DNA of 37,351 bases from Nocardia alni (lineage in GTDB: Bacteria; Actinomycetota; Actinomycetes; Mycobacteriales; Mycobacteriaceae): contig NZ_JAGPOX010000099.1 in NCBI RefSeq assembly GCF_019038435.1, forward strand, positions 1-37,351, given 5' to 3'. Position 1 is the first letter of the stretch. Every line of letters begins with the position of its first letter. Of the stretch, positions 23,257 to 30,843 are shown in pieces. Below the pieces are notes generated by a model. That model was not told where the DNA came from and did not search any database. It saw only the letters and a program-made list of their open reading frames with translations. The position numbers and the translations under genes were made by a program.

Positions 23257-24078
23257 ATGGCCACACAGGCAGAGTCACAAGCCCTGTTCTCTCCGGCGGC
23301 GGGTACGCCCCGGCCACAGTACTCCTTGGTGGTTTCCTCGGATACTGAGCACCGCATCGCCGCACAGCGGTTGCGTTATCAGGTCTTTGCGAACGAACCC
23401 GGATTCCAGATCCCCGAGAGTGCCGACCAGCTCGACGCCGACACGTTCGATGAGCACTGCGACCATATGCTCGTGCGCGACGAGCTCACCGACCAGTTCG
23501 TCGGCTGCTATCGGATGCTGCCGCCGCACAAGGTCGCCGCCGCGGGCGGGTATTACTCGGCCACCGAATTCGACCTCACCGCAATGGATCCCGAGGGCGA
23601 CCGCATCGTCGAGATGGGCCGGGCCTGCGTGGTGCCGGATCACCGCAACGGGTCGGTGCTGACGCTGATGTGGGCGGGAATCCTGCACTACATCCAGCTC
23701 ACCGGTTACGACTGGGTGATGGGCTGTGCCTCGGTTCCCATGCAGGACAGCCCGCAGGACCCGGCCGGGGTGAACGTGCGCGGCGTGCGGGATCTGTTGC
23801 TGACCAAGCATTCGGGCGATCCGCAGCGGCGGGTGCGCCCGCTGAACCCGGTCGTCGTCGACGGCCGCAGTCTCGACGAGATCGAGCCCCCGGCACGGCC
23901 GAAACTGCCGCCGCTGCTGCGCGGGTATCTGCGACTGGGCGCGTCGATCTGCGGTGAGCCCGCGCATGATCCCGACTTCGGGGTCGCCGATTTCGTTGTC
24001 CTGCTCGGGCTGGAGACGATCAACCGCCGCTATCTGGAACGCCTGCAATCGGCCGCGACCGCCATGGATGGACGGTAG
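23257..24078 (+). CDS. OlsB-like GNAT acyltransferase (Rv3027c-like)
   Basis: This protein of about 273 residues belongs to the GNAT branch Acetyltransf_5/OlsB: YSLVVSSDTEHRIAAQRLRYQVFANEPGF, DADTFDEHCDHMLVRD, VGCYRMLPPHKV, the core EMGRACVVPDHRNGSVLTLMWAGI, and GYDWVMGCASVPM. OlsB transfers a 3-hydroxy fatty acid from acyl carrier protein to the amino group of ornithine. The next gene is a PlsC-type acyltransferase that could add the second chain (OlsA step). Rv3027c-Rv3026c show the same pairing in M. tuberculosis. ATG 23257 is taken; an in-frame GTG at 23158 would add 33 poorly conserved residues, and neither has a strong ribosome site. The ornithine-lipid role is inferred from family and context. 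Confidence 0.82.
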   Translation: MATQAESQALFSPAAGTPRPQYSLVVSSDTEHRIAAQRLRYQVFANEPGFQIPESADQLDADTFDEHCDHMLVRDELTDQFVGCYRMLPPHKVAAAGGYYSATEFDLTAMDPEGDRIVEMGRACVVPDHRNGSVLTLMWAGILHYIQLTGYDWVMGCASVPMQDSPQDPAGVNVRGVRDLLLTKHSGDPQRRVRPLNPVVVDGRSLDEIEPPARPKLPPLLRGYLRLGASICGEPAHDPDFGVADFVVLLGLETINRRYLERLQSAATAMDGR

Positions 24079-24083
24079 ATCTC

Positions 24084-25049
24084 ATGTCCGCGTTGTTATC
24101 CCCGAGCTCGGCCTTATCCTGTCCGCCCGCCGCACCCGTGCACGCGTGGATGCCCACGAGCCCGTGTGTACCCACCTGCGTCGACCAACCCGCTGAGGCA
24201 GGGGTATTGCGCGCTACCGCACGGGCTTTGGGCGTTCTCGGCCTGCTCGTCTCCTTCCCGGCGGTCAATATCCTCACACCGCGCCGCCGCCGTCGCGGCC
24301 TGCATCGCCGGTACGCGCGGGCCGTATTGCGGTGCTGCGGAATCCGATTGCGCATCATCGACGAGCGCGGCGCCGAATCGGAGGCCGCTGCCGACGAGAA
24401 CACGGGCGTCCTCGTGGTCGCTCCGCACGTCGGCTGGTCCGACGTGGTCGCGCTGGCCGCCGTGGAGCCCATGGGGTTCGTCGCCCGCGCCGACATGGTC
24501 GAGTGGCCGCTGCTGGGTGATCTGGCCCGCCTGATGCGCGTGATCCCGATCGAACGCGAGAGCCTGCGGCAACTGCCCGGGGTGATCGCCACGATCGCCG
24601 AGCGGCTGTCCGCCGGTGACACGGTCTGCATGTTCCCCGAGGGCACCACGTGGTGCGGCCGTGCCCACGGCCGCCCGCGCCCGGCCCTGTTCCAGGCCGC
24701 CGTCGACTCCGGCACGCCGGTGCAGCCGATCCGCGTGCGCTACCTCGACCGCGACGGTGAGCTGTCCACCATCCCCGGATTCGTCGGCGTGGACACCTTC
24801 CAGGACTCCGCCCGCCGCGTGCTGCGCTCCAAGGGCGTGACCGCCGAGCTGACCCTGCTGCCGCGCGAACTCCCCGGCTCCGATCGTCACGATCTGGCCC
24901 GCCGCTGCGAGCGAGCCCTGCGTGTGGAGCAAACCCCCACCATCGACGCCCACGCCACCGCCCTGGGATCAGGCCCGACCCGCCTGATCGTCCGGGAGAC
25001 CGCGGCCGTGCCGGAGACCTCCCCGCACCCGGCCGCGGCCGTCTCCTGA
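24084..25049 (+). CDS. PlsC/OlsA-like lysophospholipid acyltransferase (Rv3026c-like)
   Basis: This 321-residue protein has the acyltransferase block motifs: HVGWSD at residues 115-120 (HX4D catalytic pair), a second block VARADMVEWPLLGDLARLMRVIPIER, FPEGTTW at 184-190 binding the glycerol phosphate or analogous group, and PVQPIRVRY. A hydrophobic segment (LGVLGLLVSFPAVNIL, about 49-64) anchors it to the membrane. It transfers an acyl chain to a lyso-lipid hydroxyl. It lies 5 nt after the OlsB-like gene, so both are cotranscribed, suggesting the second step of an ornithine-lipid type pathway. A general 1-acylglycerol-3-phosphate acyltransferase role is the main alternative. The N-terminal 40 residues look unstructured, so the start may be further in. 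Confidence 0.87.
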   Translation: MSALLSPSSALSCPPAAPVHAWMPTSPCVPTCVDQPAEAGVLRATARALGVLGLLVSFPAVNILTPRRRRRGLHRRYARAVLRCCGIRLRIIDERGAESEAAADENTGVLVVAPHVGWSDVVALAAVEPMGFVARADMVEWPLLGDLARLMRVIPIERESLRQLPGVIATIAERLSAGDTVCMFPEGTTWCGRAHGRPRPALFQAAVDSGTPVQPIRVRYLDRDGELSTIPGFVGVDTFQDSARRVLRSKGVTAELTLLPRELPGSDRHDLARRCERALRVEQTPTIDAHATALGSGPTRLIVRETAAVPETSPHPAAAVS

Positions 25050-25106
25050 TGGCCCGGGGGACGGCGGGAATAACCCCGTATCCCGGGTCGCTATCCTTAC
25101 ACAGTC

Positions 25107-26330
25107 ATGAAGTCGGTCTTCCCGGGTCCTGTCGGTGCGGTGCCCAAGACGGTTTATCTCGATCACGCGGCAACGACACCCATGTTTCCTGCCGCCGTCG
25201 AGGCGATGACCGCTGCGCTGAGCACGTCGGGTAACGCCTCCTCGCTGCACGGATCGGGGCGCGCGGCCCGGCGCCTGCTGGAGGAGGCGCGCGAGTCCAT
25301 CGCCGCCGATCTGGGCGCGCGGCCCTCGGAGGTGATCTTCACCTCGGGCGGTACCGAGAGCGACAATCTCGCGGTCAAGGGCATCTACTGGGCGCGGCGC
25401 GACGCCGACCCGGCACGCACCCGTGTCTTGGTGAGCGCGGTCGAGCATCACGCGGTGCTGGACGCGGTCGAATGGCTCGAACAGCATGAGGGTGCGCGGG
25501 TGAGCCTGCTCGAGGTGGATCGCGACGGCGTGCTCTCGCCGCAGACCCTGCGCGCGGCGCTGGAGCAGTGCGGCGACCAGGTCGCGCTCGTCTCCGTCAT
25601 GTGGGCCAACAACGAGGTCGGCACGATCCAGCCGATCGCCGAACTGGCTTCCGTGGCACAGGAATTCGATGTGCCGATGCATACCGACGCGGTGCAGGCC
25701 GCGGCCCAGCTGCCCATTGATTTCGCCGCGAGCGGCGTATCCGCGGCCAGTTTCGCCGCGCACAAGCTCGGCGGACCGCACGGCGCGGGCGTGCTGCTGC
25801 TGGGGCGGCAGGTTGCCTGCGCGCCGTTGTTGCACGGTGGCGGGCACGAGCGCGATCTGCGCTCGGGCAGCTCCGATGTGCCCGCCGCGGTCGGACTGGC
25901 TACCGCGCTGAGCGAGACGGTGCGGGAGTTGCCTTCCCGCACAGCGGAATTGACCCGCCTGCGAGACGTCCTGATCGACGGCGTACTGGCCACGGTGCCC
26001 GACGCGATGCTCAACGGGCCCGCACGCGAGCGGTTGCCGGGTATCGCGCACTTCACCTTCCCGGGCTGCGAGGGCGATTCGCTGCTGATGCTGCTGGATG
26101 CGGCGGGTATCGAATGTTCGACCGGCTCGGCCTGCAACGCCGGGGTATCCGCGCCCAGTCACGTGCTGCTGGCCATGGGCGCACAGGCGTCCGAGGCCCG
26201 GGGGTCGCTGCGCTTCTCGTTGGGGCACACCACGACCCGGGCCGACATAGACAGGGTGCTCGAGGCGCTGCCACCGGTGGTGGAGCGTGCTCGGGCAGCG
26301 GGACTCGCCAGCGTGAGAGGAGGTACGTGA
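25107..26330 (+). CDS. iscS: Cysteine desulfurase (NifS/IscS family)
   Basis: This 407-residue PLP enzyme shows VYLDHAATTPM at residues 16-26, the TSGGTESDNLAVKG cofactor loop, EHHAVLDAVEWLE with the stacking His, the Schiff-base Lys220 in SFAAHKLGGPHGAGVLLL, and the catalytic Cys343 in ECSTGSACNAGV. It removes sulfur from cysteine as a persulfide for thiolation or Fe-S assembly. The following gene is mnmA, whose start overlaps this stop by one base (TGATG), so persulfide supply to tRNA 2-thiouridine synthesis is the likely job. A TATCCT -10 lies 9 nt before the ATG, suggesting a very short leader. It corresponds to Rv3025c. Confidence 0.96.
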   Translation: MKSVFPGPVGAVPKTVYLDHAATTPMFPAAVEAMTAALSTSGNASSLHGSGRAARRLLEEARESIAADLGARPSEVIFTSGGTESDNLAVKGIYWARRDADPARTRVLVSAVEHHAVLDAVEWLEQHEGARVSLLEVDRDGVLSPQTLRAALEQCGDQVALVSVMWANNEVGTIQPIAELASVAQEFDVPMHTDAVQAAAQLPIDFAASGVSAASFAAHKLGGPHGAGVLLLGRQVACAPLLHGGGHERDLRSGSSDVPAAVGLATALSETVRELPSRTAELTRLRDVLIDGVLATVPDAMLNGPARERLPGIAHFTFPGCEGDSLLMLLDAAGIECSTGSACNAGVSAPSHVLLAMGAQASEARGSLRFSLGHTTTRADIDRVLEALPPVVERARAAGLASVRGGT

Positions 26331-27460
26331 TGAGAGTGCTCGCGGCAATGAGCGGCGGCGTGGATTCGGCCGTGGCGGCCGCCCGCGCGGTCGATGCGGG
26401 ACACGAGGTGGTCGGGGTGCATCTGGCGCTGTCCGCCGCGCCGGGGACGTTGCGCACCGGCTCGCGCGGCTGCTGTTCCAAGGAGGACGCCGGGGACGCC
26501 CGCCGCGCCGCGGATGTGCTCGGAATCCCGTTCTACGTCTGGGATTTCGCCGACCGTTTCAAGGAAGACGTGATCGACGACTTCGTCGCGGCGTATGCGG
26601 CGGGGGAGACGCCGAACCCGTGCCTGCGCTGCAACGAGAAGATCAAGTTCTCCGCCCTGGCCGACCGCGCGGTGGCGCTGGGCTTCGATGCGGTGGCCAC
26701 CGGCCATTACGCGCGCCTCGAGGACGGCGTACTGCGCCGCGCGGTCGACGCCGACAAGGACCAGTCCTATGTGCTCGCGGTGCTGACAGCCGAGCAGCTC
26801 TCGCGCGCGATGTTCCCGATCGGTGACACGCCCAAGCCGCAGATCCGGGCCGAGGCCGCGGAGCGCGGGCTGGCGGTGGCGAACAAGCCCGATTCGCACG
26901 ACATCTGCTTCATCCCGTCCGGTGACACCCGGGCGTTCCTGGGGGCGAAGATCGGCATCCGGCCGGGCGCGATCGTCGACGCGGACGGGCACAAGCTCGC
27001 CGATCACGACGGCGTGCACGGGTTCACCATCGGCCAGCGCAAGGGCCTGGGTCTGCGCGGCCCCGCCGCGGATGGTCTGCCCCGCTACGTCACCGATATC
27101 GACCCCGGCTCCGGCACCGTCCGGGTGGGCGGCGTGCAGGATCTGGACGTGTGGACAGTGCGGGCGGATCGGGCGATCTGGACCTCCGGCGAGCGGCCGA
27201 GCGAGCCGGTCGAGTGCATCGCGCAGGTGCGCGCGCACGGCGGCATCGCGCCCGCGGTCGCCGAGGCCACAGGAGGCGCCGAGGATGGGCTGATCGTCCG
27301 CCTGCGTGCGCCGCTGACCGGCGTCGCCCGTGGTCAGGCCGTGGTGCTGTACCGGCCGGACGGGCTGGGCGACGAGGTGATCGGCAGCGGCACCATCAGC
27401 GGGACCGGGCGTGATCGGGACGAGGCGAGCATGTCGGCCGCCGCCGATACCGGACGGTGA
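26330..27460 (+). CDS. mnmA: tRNA-specific 2-thiouridylase MnmA
   Basis: This 376-residue enzyme has the PP-loop AMSGGVDSAVAA at residues 6-17, the NPCLRCNEKIKF motif with catalytic Cys101, ATGHYARL, DKDQSYVLAVL, the second catalytic Cys193 in SHDICFIPSGDTRAFLG, and the C-terminal beta-barrel domains (GFTIGQRKGLGL, RYVTDIDPGSGTVRVG). It adenylates U34 of the Glu, Gln and Lys tRNAs and inserts sulfur relayed from cysteine desulfurase, the overlapping gene upstream. ATG 26330 is chosen because AGGAGGT is 8 nt upstream and it yields the standard N-terminus. An open frame upstream of this start is the shadow of the desulfurase. Confidence 0.97.
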   Translation: MRVLAAMSGGVDSAVAAARAVDAGHEVVGVHLALSAAPGTLRTGSRGCCSKEDAGDARRAADVLGIPFYVWDFADRFKEDVIDDFVAAYAAGETPNPCLRCNEKIKFSALADRAVALGFDAVATGHYARLEDGVLRRAVDADKDQSYVLAVLTAEQLSRAMFPIGDTPKPQIRAEAAERGLAVANKPDSHDICFIPSGDTRAFLGAKIGIRPGAIVDADGHKLADHDGVHGFTIGQRKGLGLRGPAADGLPRYVTDIDPGSGTVRVGGVQDLDVWTVRADRAIWTSGERPSEPVECIAQVRAHGGIAPAVAEATGGAEDGLIVRLRAPLTGVARGQAVVLYRPDGLGDEVIGSGTISGTGRDRDEASMSAAADTGR

Positions 27461-27569
27461 ATTTCGCGCCCGATGTGGGCGAACGAATACGGTGCGCGGC
27501 GGATGCGGTGCGCGCCCGGTTGGGCGGAGTCCAGAGTGTGCAGCGAAGCGATGACGAGGGATGTACACG

Positions 27570-28610
27570 GTGAGTGCTGATACGGCCAACCCGTTCGCGG
27601 GCGGCATCGCGACCGGGGTCGGGTCCTGGCCGGGTGCCGATCCCCGCGAGGCGGCGGCTACTGTCGTCGGTGAGCTGACAGATCTGCCGCACCTGGTCGA
27701 ATTACCCGGGCGCGGAGCGGGTTCCGATATGATCGGCCGGGCCTCGGCGCTGCTGGTCGACATGCCGTTCGATATCACCACGCGTGGTTACCGGCTCGCG
27801 GCCCGGCCCGGATCGCTCTCCCGGCGCGCTCGCGATCTGGTGCGCACCGATCTGGACGCACTCGAAGAGGCATGGGAGAACGGGGGTCTCGCCGGCTCGG
27901 GCCGCGCGCTCAAGGTGCAGTCCCCGGGGCCGCTGACGCTGGCCGCCCAGGTGGAACTGGCGAGCGGACACCGTGTGCTCACCGATCCCGGTGCGCTGCG
28001 CGATCTTTCCGAATCCCTCACCGAGGGGCTGACACGGCACGCCGCCGAGGTCGCCGCGCGCCTGGGTGCGAACGTCGTTGTGCAACTGGACGAACCGTCG
28101 CTGACGCAGGTGCTGGAGGGATCACTGAAGGGGACCAGCCTGCTCGATTCGGTGCGCGCGGTGCCCGAACCCGAGGCGCTCGCGGTGCTGGAGGCGGTCA
28201 TCGACGGTCTCGGCTCCCCGGTCCTGGTGCACTCCTGTGCGTCTCGCCCGGCCCTCGGGTTCCTGCGTGGAAGTTCCGCCGCCGCAATCGGTTTCGATAT
28301 GGCCACCATCGGTACCGCCGATCTGGACGATATCGGTGAGCTGCTGGAGGCCGGAAAACAACTGGCACTGGGCCTGATCCCCACCTCCGCGCCGGCCGCC
28401 TCGATCGATTGGCGCGAGATTGTCGAACCCGCCGTCCGACTGTTCGACCGCCTGGGTTTCCCTCGCCGCGCCCTGGCCGAGCGGATACTCGTTGCCCCTG
28501 CGTGCGGTCTGGCGGGAGCCACGCTGTCCTGGGCGCGCCGGTCTCTGACGCTGGCCACCGAGGCCGCCCATGCCCTCGCCGACGAGCCCGAGGCGTTGAC
28601 CTTCGCCTGA
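27570..28610 (+). CDS. Cobalamin-independent methionine synthase-like protein (MetE C-terminal family, Rv3015c-like)
   Basis: This 346-residue protein resembles the C-terminal half of MetE only. It has GVGSWPG near the start, VQSPGPLTLAAQ, VVVQLDEPSL, the zinc-site pair His221-Ser-Cys223 (VLVHSCAS), GFDMATIG, and Cys312 in VAPACGLAGA. These match three zinc ligands of MetE. Such short proteins in mycobacteria (Rv3015c) are annotated as hypothetical or core methionine synthases using simpler methyl donors; activity is unproven. GTG 27570 is preferred because GAGGG (27556-27560) lies 9 nt upstream and abuts the other candidate, ATG 27561. The gene is followed by a long hairpin and a minisatellite. 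Confidence 0.85.
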   Translation: MSADTANPFAGGIATGVGSWPGADPREAAATVVGELTDLPHLVELPGRGAGSDMIGRASALLVDMPFDITTRGYRLAARPGSLSRRARDLVRTDLDALEEAWENGGLAGSGRALKVQSPGPLTLAAQVELASGHRVLTDPGALRDLSESLTEGLTRHAAEVAARLGANVVVQLDEPSLTQVLEGSLKGTSLLDSVRAVPEPEALAVLEAVIDGLGSPVLVHSCASRPALGFLRGSSAAAIGFDMATIGTADLDDIGELLEAGKQLALGLIPTSAPAASIDWREIVEPAVRLFDRLGFPRRALAERILVAPACGLAGATLSWARRSLTLATEAAHALADEPEALTFA

Positions 28611-28653
28611 GCGTGAACTGCCCTGTCTACGGCGGTCCTGTGTTCGTCATCGT

Positions 28654-28713
28654 CATCCTGGCGTGTTTTGGCCGGATCCAGCATGCGATACCAGCCGAAA
28701 GCATGCCGGGATG
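28654..28713 (+). terminator. Dispersed-repeat-like palindrome after the methionine-synthase-like gene
   Basis: Arms 28654-28672 (CATCCTGGCGTGTTTTGGC) and 28694-28713 (GCCGAAAGCATGCCGGGATG) pair along their whole length. There are three G-U type pairs on the plus strand and one bulged base. The loop is about 21 nt. It lies 43 nt after the stop of the gene, so it can act as its terminator. The CATCCnGGC/GCCGGGATG ends resemble REP-like dispersed repeats, and the right arm overlaps the first unit of the adjacent 20-bp tandem array. Confidence 0.6.
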
Positions 28714-28959
28714 TCGGTCGGTTTCCCGGGGTGACGGTTGGTCTGCCGGGTGGCGGTTTGCGTGCCCGGGGGTGACCGTCGGTATGCCGGGGTGACGGTT
28801 GGTTTCCCGGGGTGCGGTTGGCGTGCCGGGGTGGAGGTCGGTGTGGCGGGTGACGGTGGATCTCCGGGGTGGCCGTTGGTATGCCGGGGTGGCGGTTGGC
28901 GCGCCGGGATGACGATTGGGGTGCCGGGGCAATGGGTTGGCGTGCCAGGATGACGATCG
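28701..28959. repeat. Minisatellite: about 13 degenerate 20-bp tandem repeats
   Basis: Units of 19-21 bp begin at about 28701, 28721, 28741, 28761, 28782, 28802, 28821, 28841, 28860, 28879, 28899, 28919 and 28940. The consensus is GtaTGCCGGGGTGACGGTTG; for example GTATGCCGGGGTGACGGTTG at 28782 and GTATGCCGGGGTGGCGGTTG at 28879. The array fills the gap between the convergent methionine-synthase-like gene and a small membrane-protein gene. It has no unique spacers, so it is not CRISPR. The period is not a multiple of three and unit length wobbles, arguing against coding. Confidence 0.88.
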
Positions 28960-28982
28960 GACGGCAGAGCGCCGATGTGGCA

Positions 28983-29363
28983 CTAATCGGTGGGTTCGGG
29001 CGGATTGCCTCGCGAACCGAGGTATGGGCGGGCGCCGGGATGGGCCAGGCTCCAGTGCTGGGGTTTGCCGGGCGGGTAGCCGACCGGGATCGCGTCGCCC
29101 GGGCTGGGCCACTGGTTCACATCCCAGGCGTAGCGGCCGTACACCGTCTCGCCCGCGACCGAGGGGCCCGAGATGGTGCCGGTGATGGTCACGTACTGCT
29201 CGCCCTGTGCGGCCGGACGCGGGCTCACGCCGGTCACGTACAGGGTGCCGGACTCGGTGTTGGCCGGGCCGAAGCTGAATCGGCCGCGTCCGCGCCGGTA
29301 CATCATCAGCATGGACACCAGCGCACCGGCGATGACCACGATGAATACAACCTGTAGCAGCAT
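28983..29363 (-). CDS. Small single-pass membrane protein, unknown function
   Basis: This is a 126-residue protein with one N-terminal membrane helix (MLLQVVFIVVIAGALVSMLMMY), a basic stop (RRGRGR), and then a soluble beta-rich domain: GTLYVTGVSPRP, QYVTITGTISGPSV, GETVYGRYAWDVNQWPSPGD. The helix at the very start with following positive residues suggests the C-terminal domain is cytoplasmic. I do not recognise a named family; similar short proteins occur in Nocardia and relatives. The stop lies 23 bp from the end of the tandem repeat array. The coding composition is good and the ATG at 29363 begins the helix directly. Confidence 0.7.
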   Translation of the reverse strand: MLLQVVFIVVIAGALVSMLMMYRRGRGRFSFGPANTESGTLYVTGVSPRPAAQGEQYVTITGTISGPSVAGETVYGRYAWDVNQWPSPGDAIPVGYPPGKPQHWSLAHPGARPYLGSRGNPPEPTD

Positions 29364-29478
29364 GTCTCCATGCTACGGGCGTGGTGAGTGGGCGGAGCTT
29401 GCGTAGCCGGGCGGGGGAGACGCGGCGTCGCGTATCCGGCCGGGGCGGTGAGTGTGGACGCTGTCCGTATCGCCGGGT

Positions 29479-30732
29479 TCAGTGTGCGGTGAGTTCGCTG
29501 GTTCCGTGCGAGGTGCGCCGCAGTTGCCAGACCGTAGTACGGCGGGACTGCGAGCGGCCGTTGCCCCGGTCGACCAGTGTGCGATTACGGGTGGTGAAGA
29601 TCAGCTGCGCTCCCCGGGAGTTGGTCTCCGGATTCTGGAACAGCTGGATCAAGCGGTCGGCGGTGTCGCCGGTCAGGTCGGTGTCGATATCGTCCACGGC
29701 CAGCACCCGGCCGGTGTCCAGCGCGTCCAGCACGGTGGGCAGCAGCCGCAGCAGGGCCAGGGTGGCGGTGGATTCGTCGGTGATGTCGAAGCCGGCGGAG
29801 CAGCCGTCGTGCACCAGGCGCAGGCCCACCCCGCGCCGGGCCACCATGCGGGCGTAGAGGGTGTCGCGGGCGGCCCGCAGGTTGCTCACCTCGCGGTCGA
29901 GTTCGACCGGGGACAGGCCGTGCGCGCGCTCGAACTGCGCGGCATGCGCGGGCGAGGCCAGGCAGGCATCGAGTTCGGTTGCCGCCCCGGCGATCTCGGA
30001 GTCCAGATCGCGCAGGTAGTCGGCATACAGCGGGTCGTGCTCGGCGAGCAGCAGGTCACCGATGCCCAGTTCGGCCGAGCGCAGCAGGGTCAGCAGCCGC
30101 GCGGCGTTATCGGGCGAGCGGGAGATATGGCTGCCCAGCCGGTGCGCGATCGTCGCTGGATCCTGGTGTCCGCGTTGCACATCCAGCTGTCCGGCGAACC
30201 AGCGGTATGCGGGGATCAGAGCCTCGGCATGCATCTGCCCGGCGAGGCTGAGCAGCAACGCATTCGGGCGCATCAGCGGGACGAGCGCGCCGATGCCGTA
30301 GCGGACCGGCTCGAACATCGGCCCGATACGGACCTGCTCACCCTCGCGCTCGAACACGATTCGCTTGCGATTGTGCGGATGGCTGTGCAGCCATTCGGCG
30401 CAGACGTCGGCGTTGCCGAGGCTGAAACCGTAGGTGTACCCGATGTCCTCGGCGACGAACGTGGCGACGAATTCCGAAGGGCGTTCGGCGAATCCGAGAT
30501 GCGGTGCGCGGGTCGGCCCGGCATACGGATCCCAGCCGGTGACCGAGTTCAGCACGGCGGCGCGCATCTGCCCCAGCGCGTCCACCAGGCTGGATTTGCC
30601 CGCCGCGGCCGGGCCGTGCACGGCGGTCACCGGTGCGGGCAGGGCCGAGCGGTTGCCGACCAGGCGCAGCTCCTGCGGTTCGGCCAGCGATCTGTGATTG
30701 GTCACCTGAAAACTGCGCAGCACGGGTGCCAT
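29479..30732 (-). CDS. OLD/ABC-type AAA ATPase (AAA_15/AAA_21-like), unknown role
   Basis: This 417-residue protein begins VLRSFQVTNHRSLAEPQEL, the entry strand of OLD-like and RecF-like ATPases. It has Walker A GPAAAGKSS at residues 40-48, a middle region with coiled-coil potential (about 240-300), the signature-like DESTATLALLRLLP at 319-332, and Walker B VLAVDDIDTDL at 343-353. The terminal motif reads LIFTTRNRTLVD, where many relatives have a His after the two Thr (TTH); here it is Arg. No TOPRIM nuclease domain or partner gene is seen, so it is a stand-alone ATPase. Relatives function in phage defence or DNA repair, but nothing here proves that. ATG 30732 is chosen by similarity; GTG 30783 would add 17 residues. 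It is divergent from an ArsR fusion gene. Confidence 0.75.
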   Translation of the reverse strand: MAPVLRSFQVTNHRSLAEPQELRLVGNRSALPAPVTAVHGPAAAGKSSLVDALGQMRAAVLNSVTGWDPYAGPTRAPHLGFAERPSEFVATFVAEDIGYTYGFSLGNADVCAEWLHSHPHNRKRIVFEREGEQVRIGPMFEPVRYGIGALVPLMRPNALLLSLAGQMHAEALIPAYRWFAGQLDVQRGHQDPATIAHRLGSHISRSPDNAARLLTLLRSAELGIGDLLLAEHDPLYADYLRDLDSEIAGAATELDACLASPAHAAQFERAHGLSPVELDREVSNLRAARDTLYARMVARRGVGLRLVHDGCSAGFDITDESTATLALLRLLPTVLDALDTGRVLAVDDIDTDLTGDTADRLIQLFQNPETNSRGAQLIFTTRNRTLVDRGNGRSQSRRTTVWQLRRTSHGTSELTAH

Positions 30733-30806
30733 CCTGCCGTCCGGGACAGTGCGGTAAGACACCGGGTCAGCGTTGACAGGCAACTATCCGGATGCCTATC
30801 ATGCAA

Positions 30807-30830
30807 ATATGCAACTTTATGGTTGCATAT
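30807..30830. promoter_or_regulatory. Operator: inverted repeat ATATGCAAC-N6-GTTGCATAT
   Basis: Perfect 9-bp arms at 30807-30815 and 30822-30830 with a 6-bp spacer lie just upstream of the ArsR-fusion start. A further direct ATGCAA at 30801-30806 extends it. The A/T-rich palindrome is typical of ArsR/SmtB sites and is in place to autoregulate that gene and perhaps the divergent ATPase. Confidence 0.7.
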
Positions 30831-30843
30831 GGAGGATGGTGAT

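Noticed and set aside
26159..27781. Minus-strand frame of 540 codons opposite mnmA
   Set aside because: It is an antisense shadow; mnmA on the plus strand has complete catalytic motifs.
28701..28959. CRISPR array
   Set aside because: Repeats are directly adjacent with no spacers, are degenerate, and no cas genes are nearby.
28627..29112. Minus-strand Pro/His/Arg-rich open frame across the tandem repeats
   Set aside because: It runs through a 20-bp degenerate repeat whose unit length varies from 19 to 21 bp, so the frame is not maintained per unit. It also overlaps a better gene at 28983-29363 in another frame. Open frames are expected by chance in such GC-rich repeats.
29452..30843. Long plus-strand frame continuous with the ArsR-SRPBCC gene
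   Set aside because: Its upstream two thirds is antisense to the AAA ATPase and has shadow composition. The ArsR domain begins with its own ribosome site at 30844 and an operator just before it.
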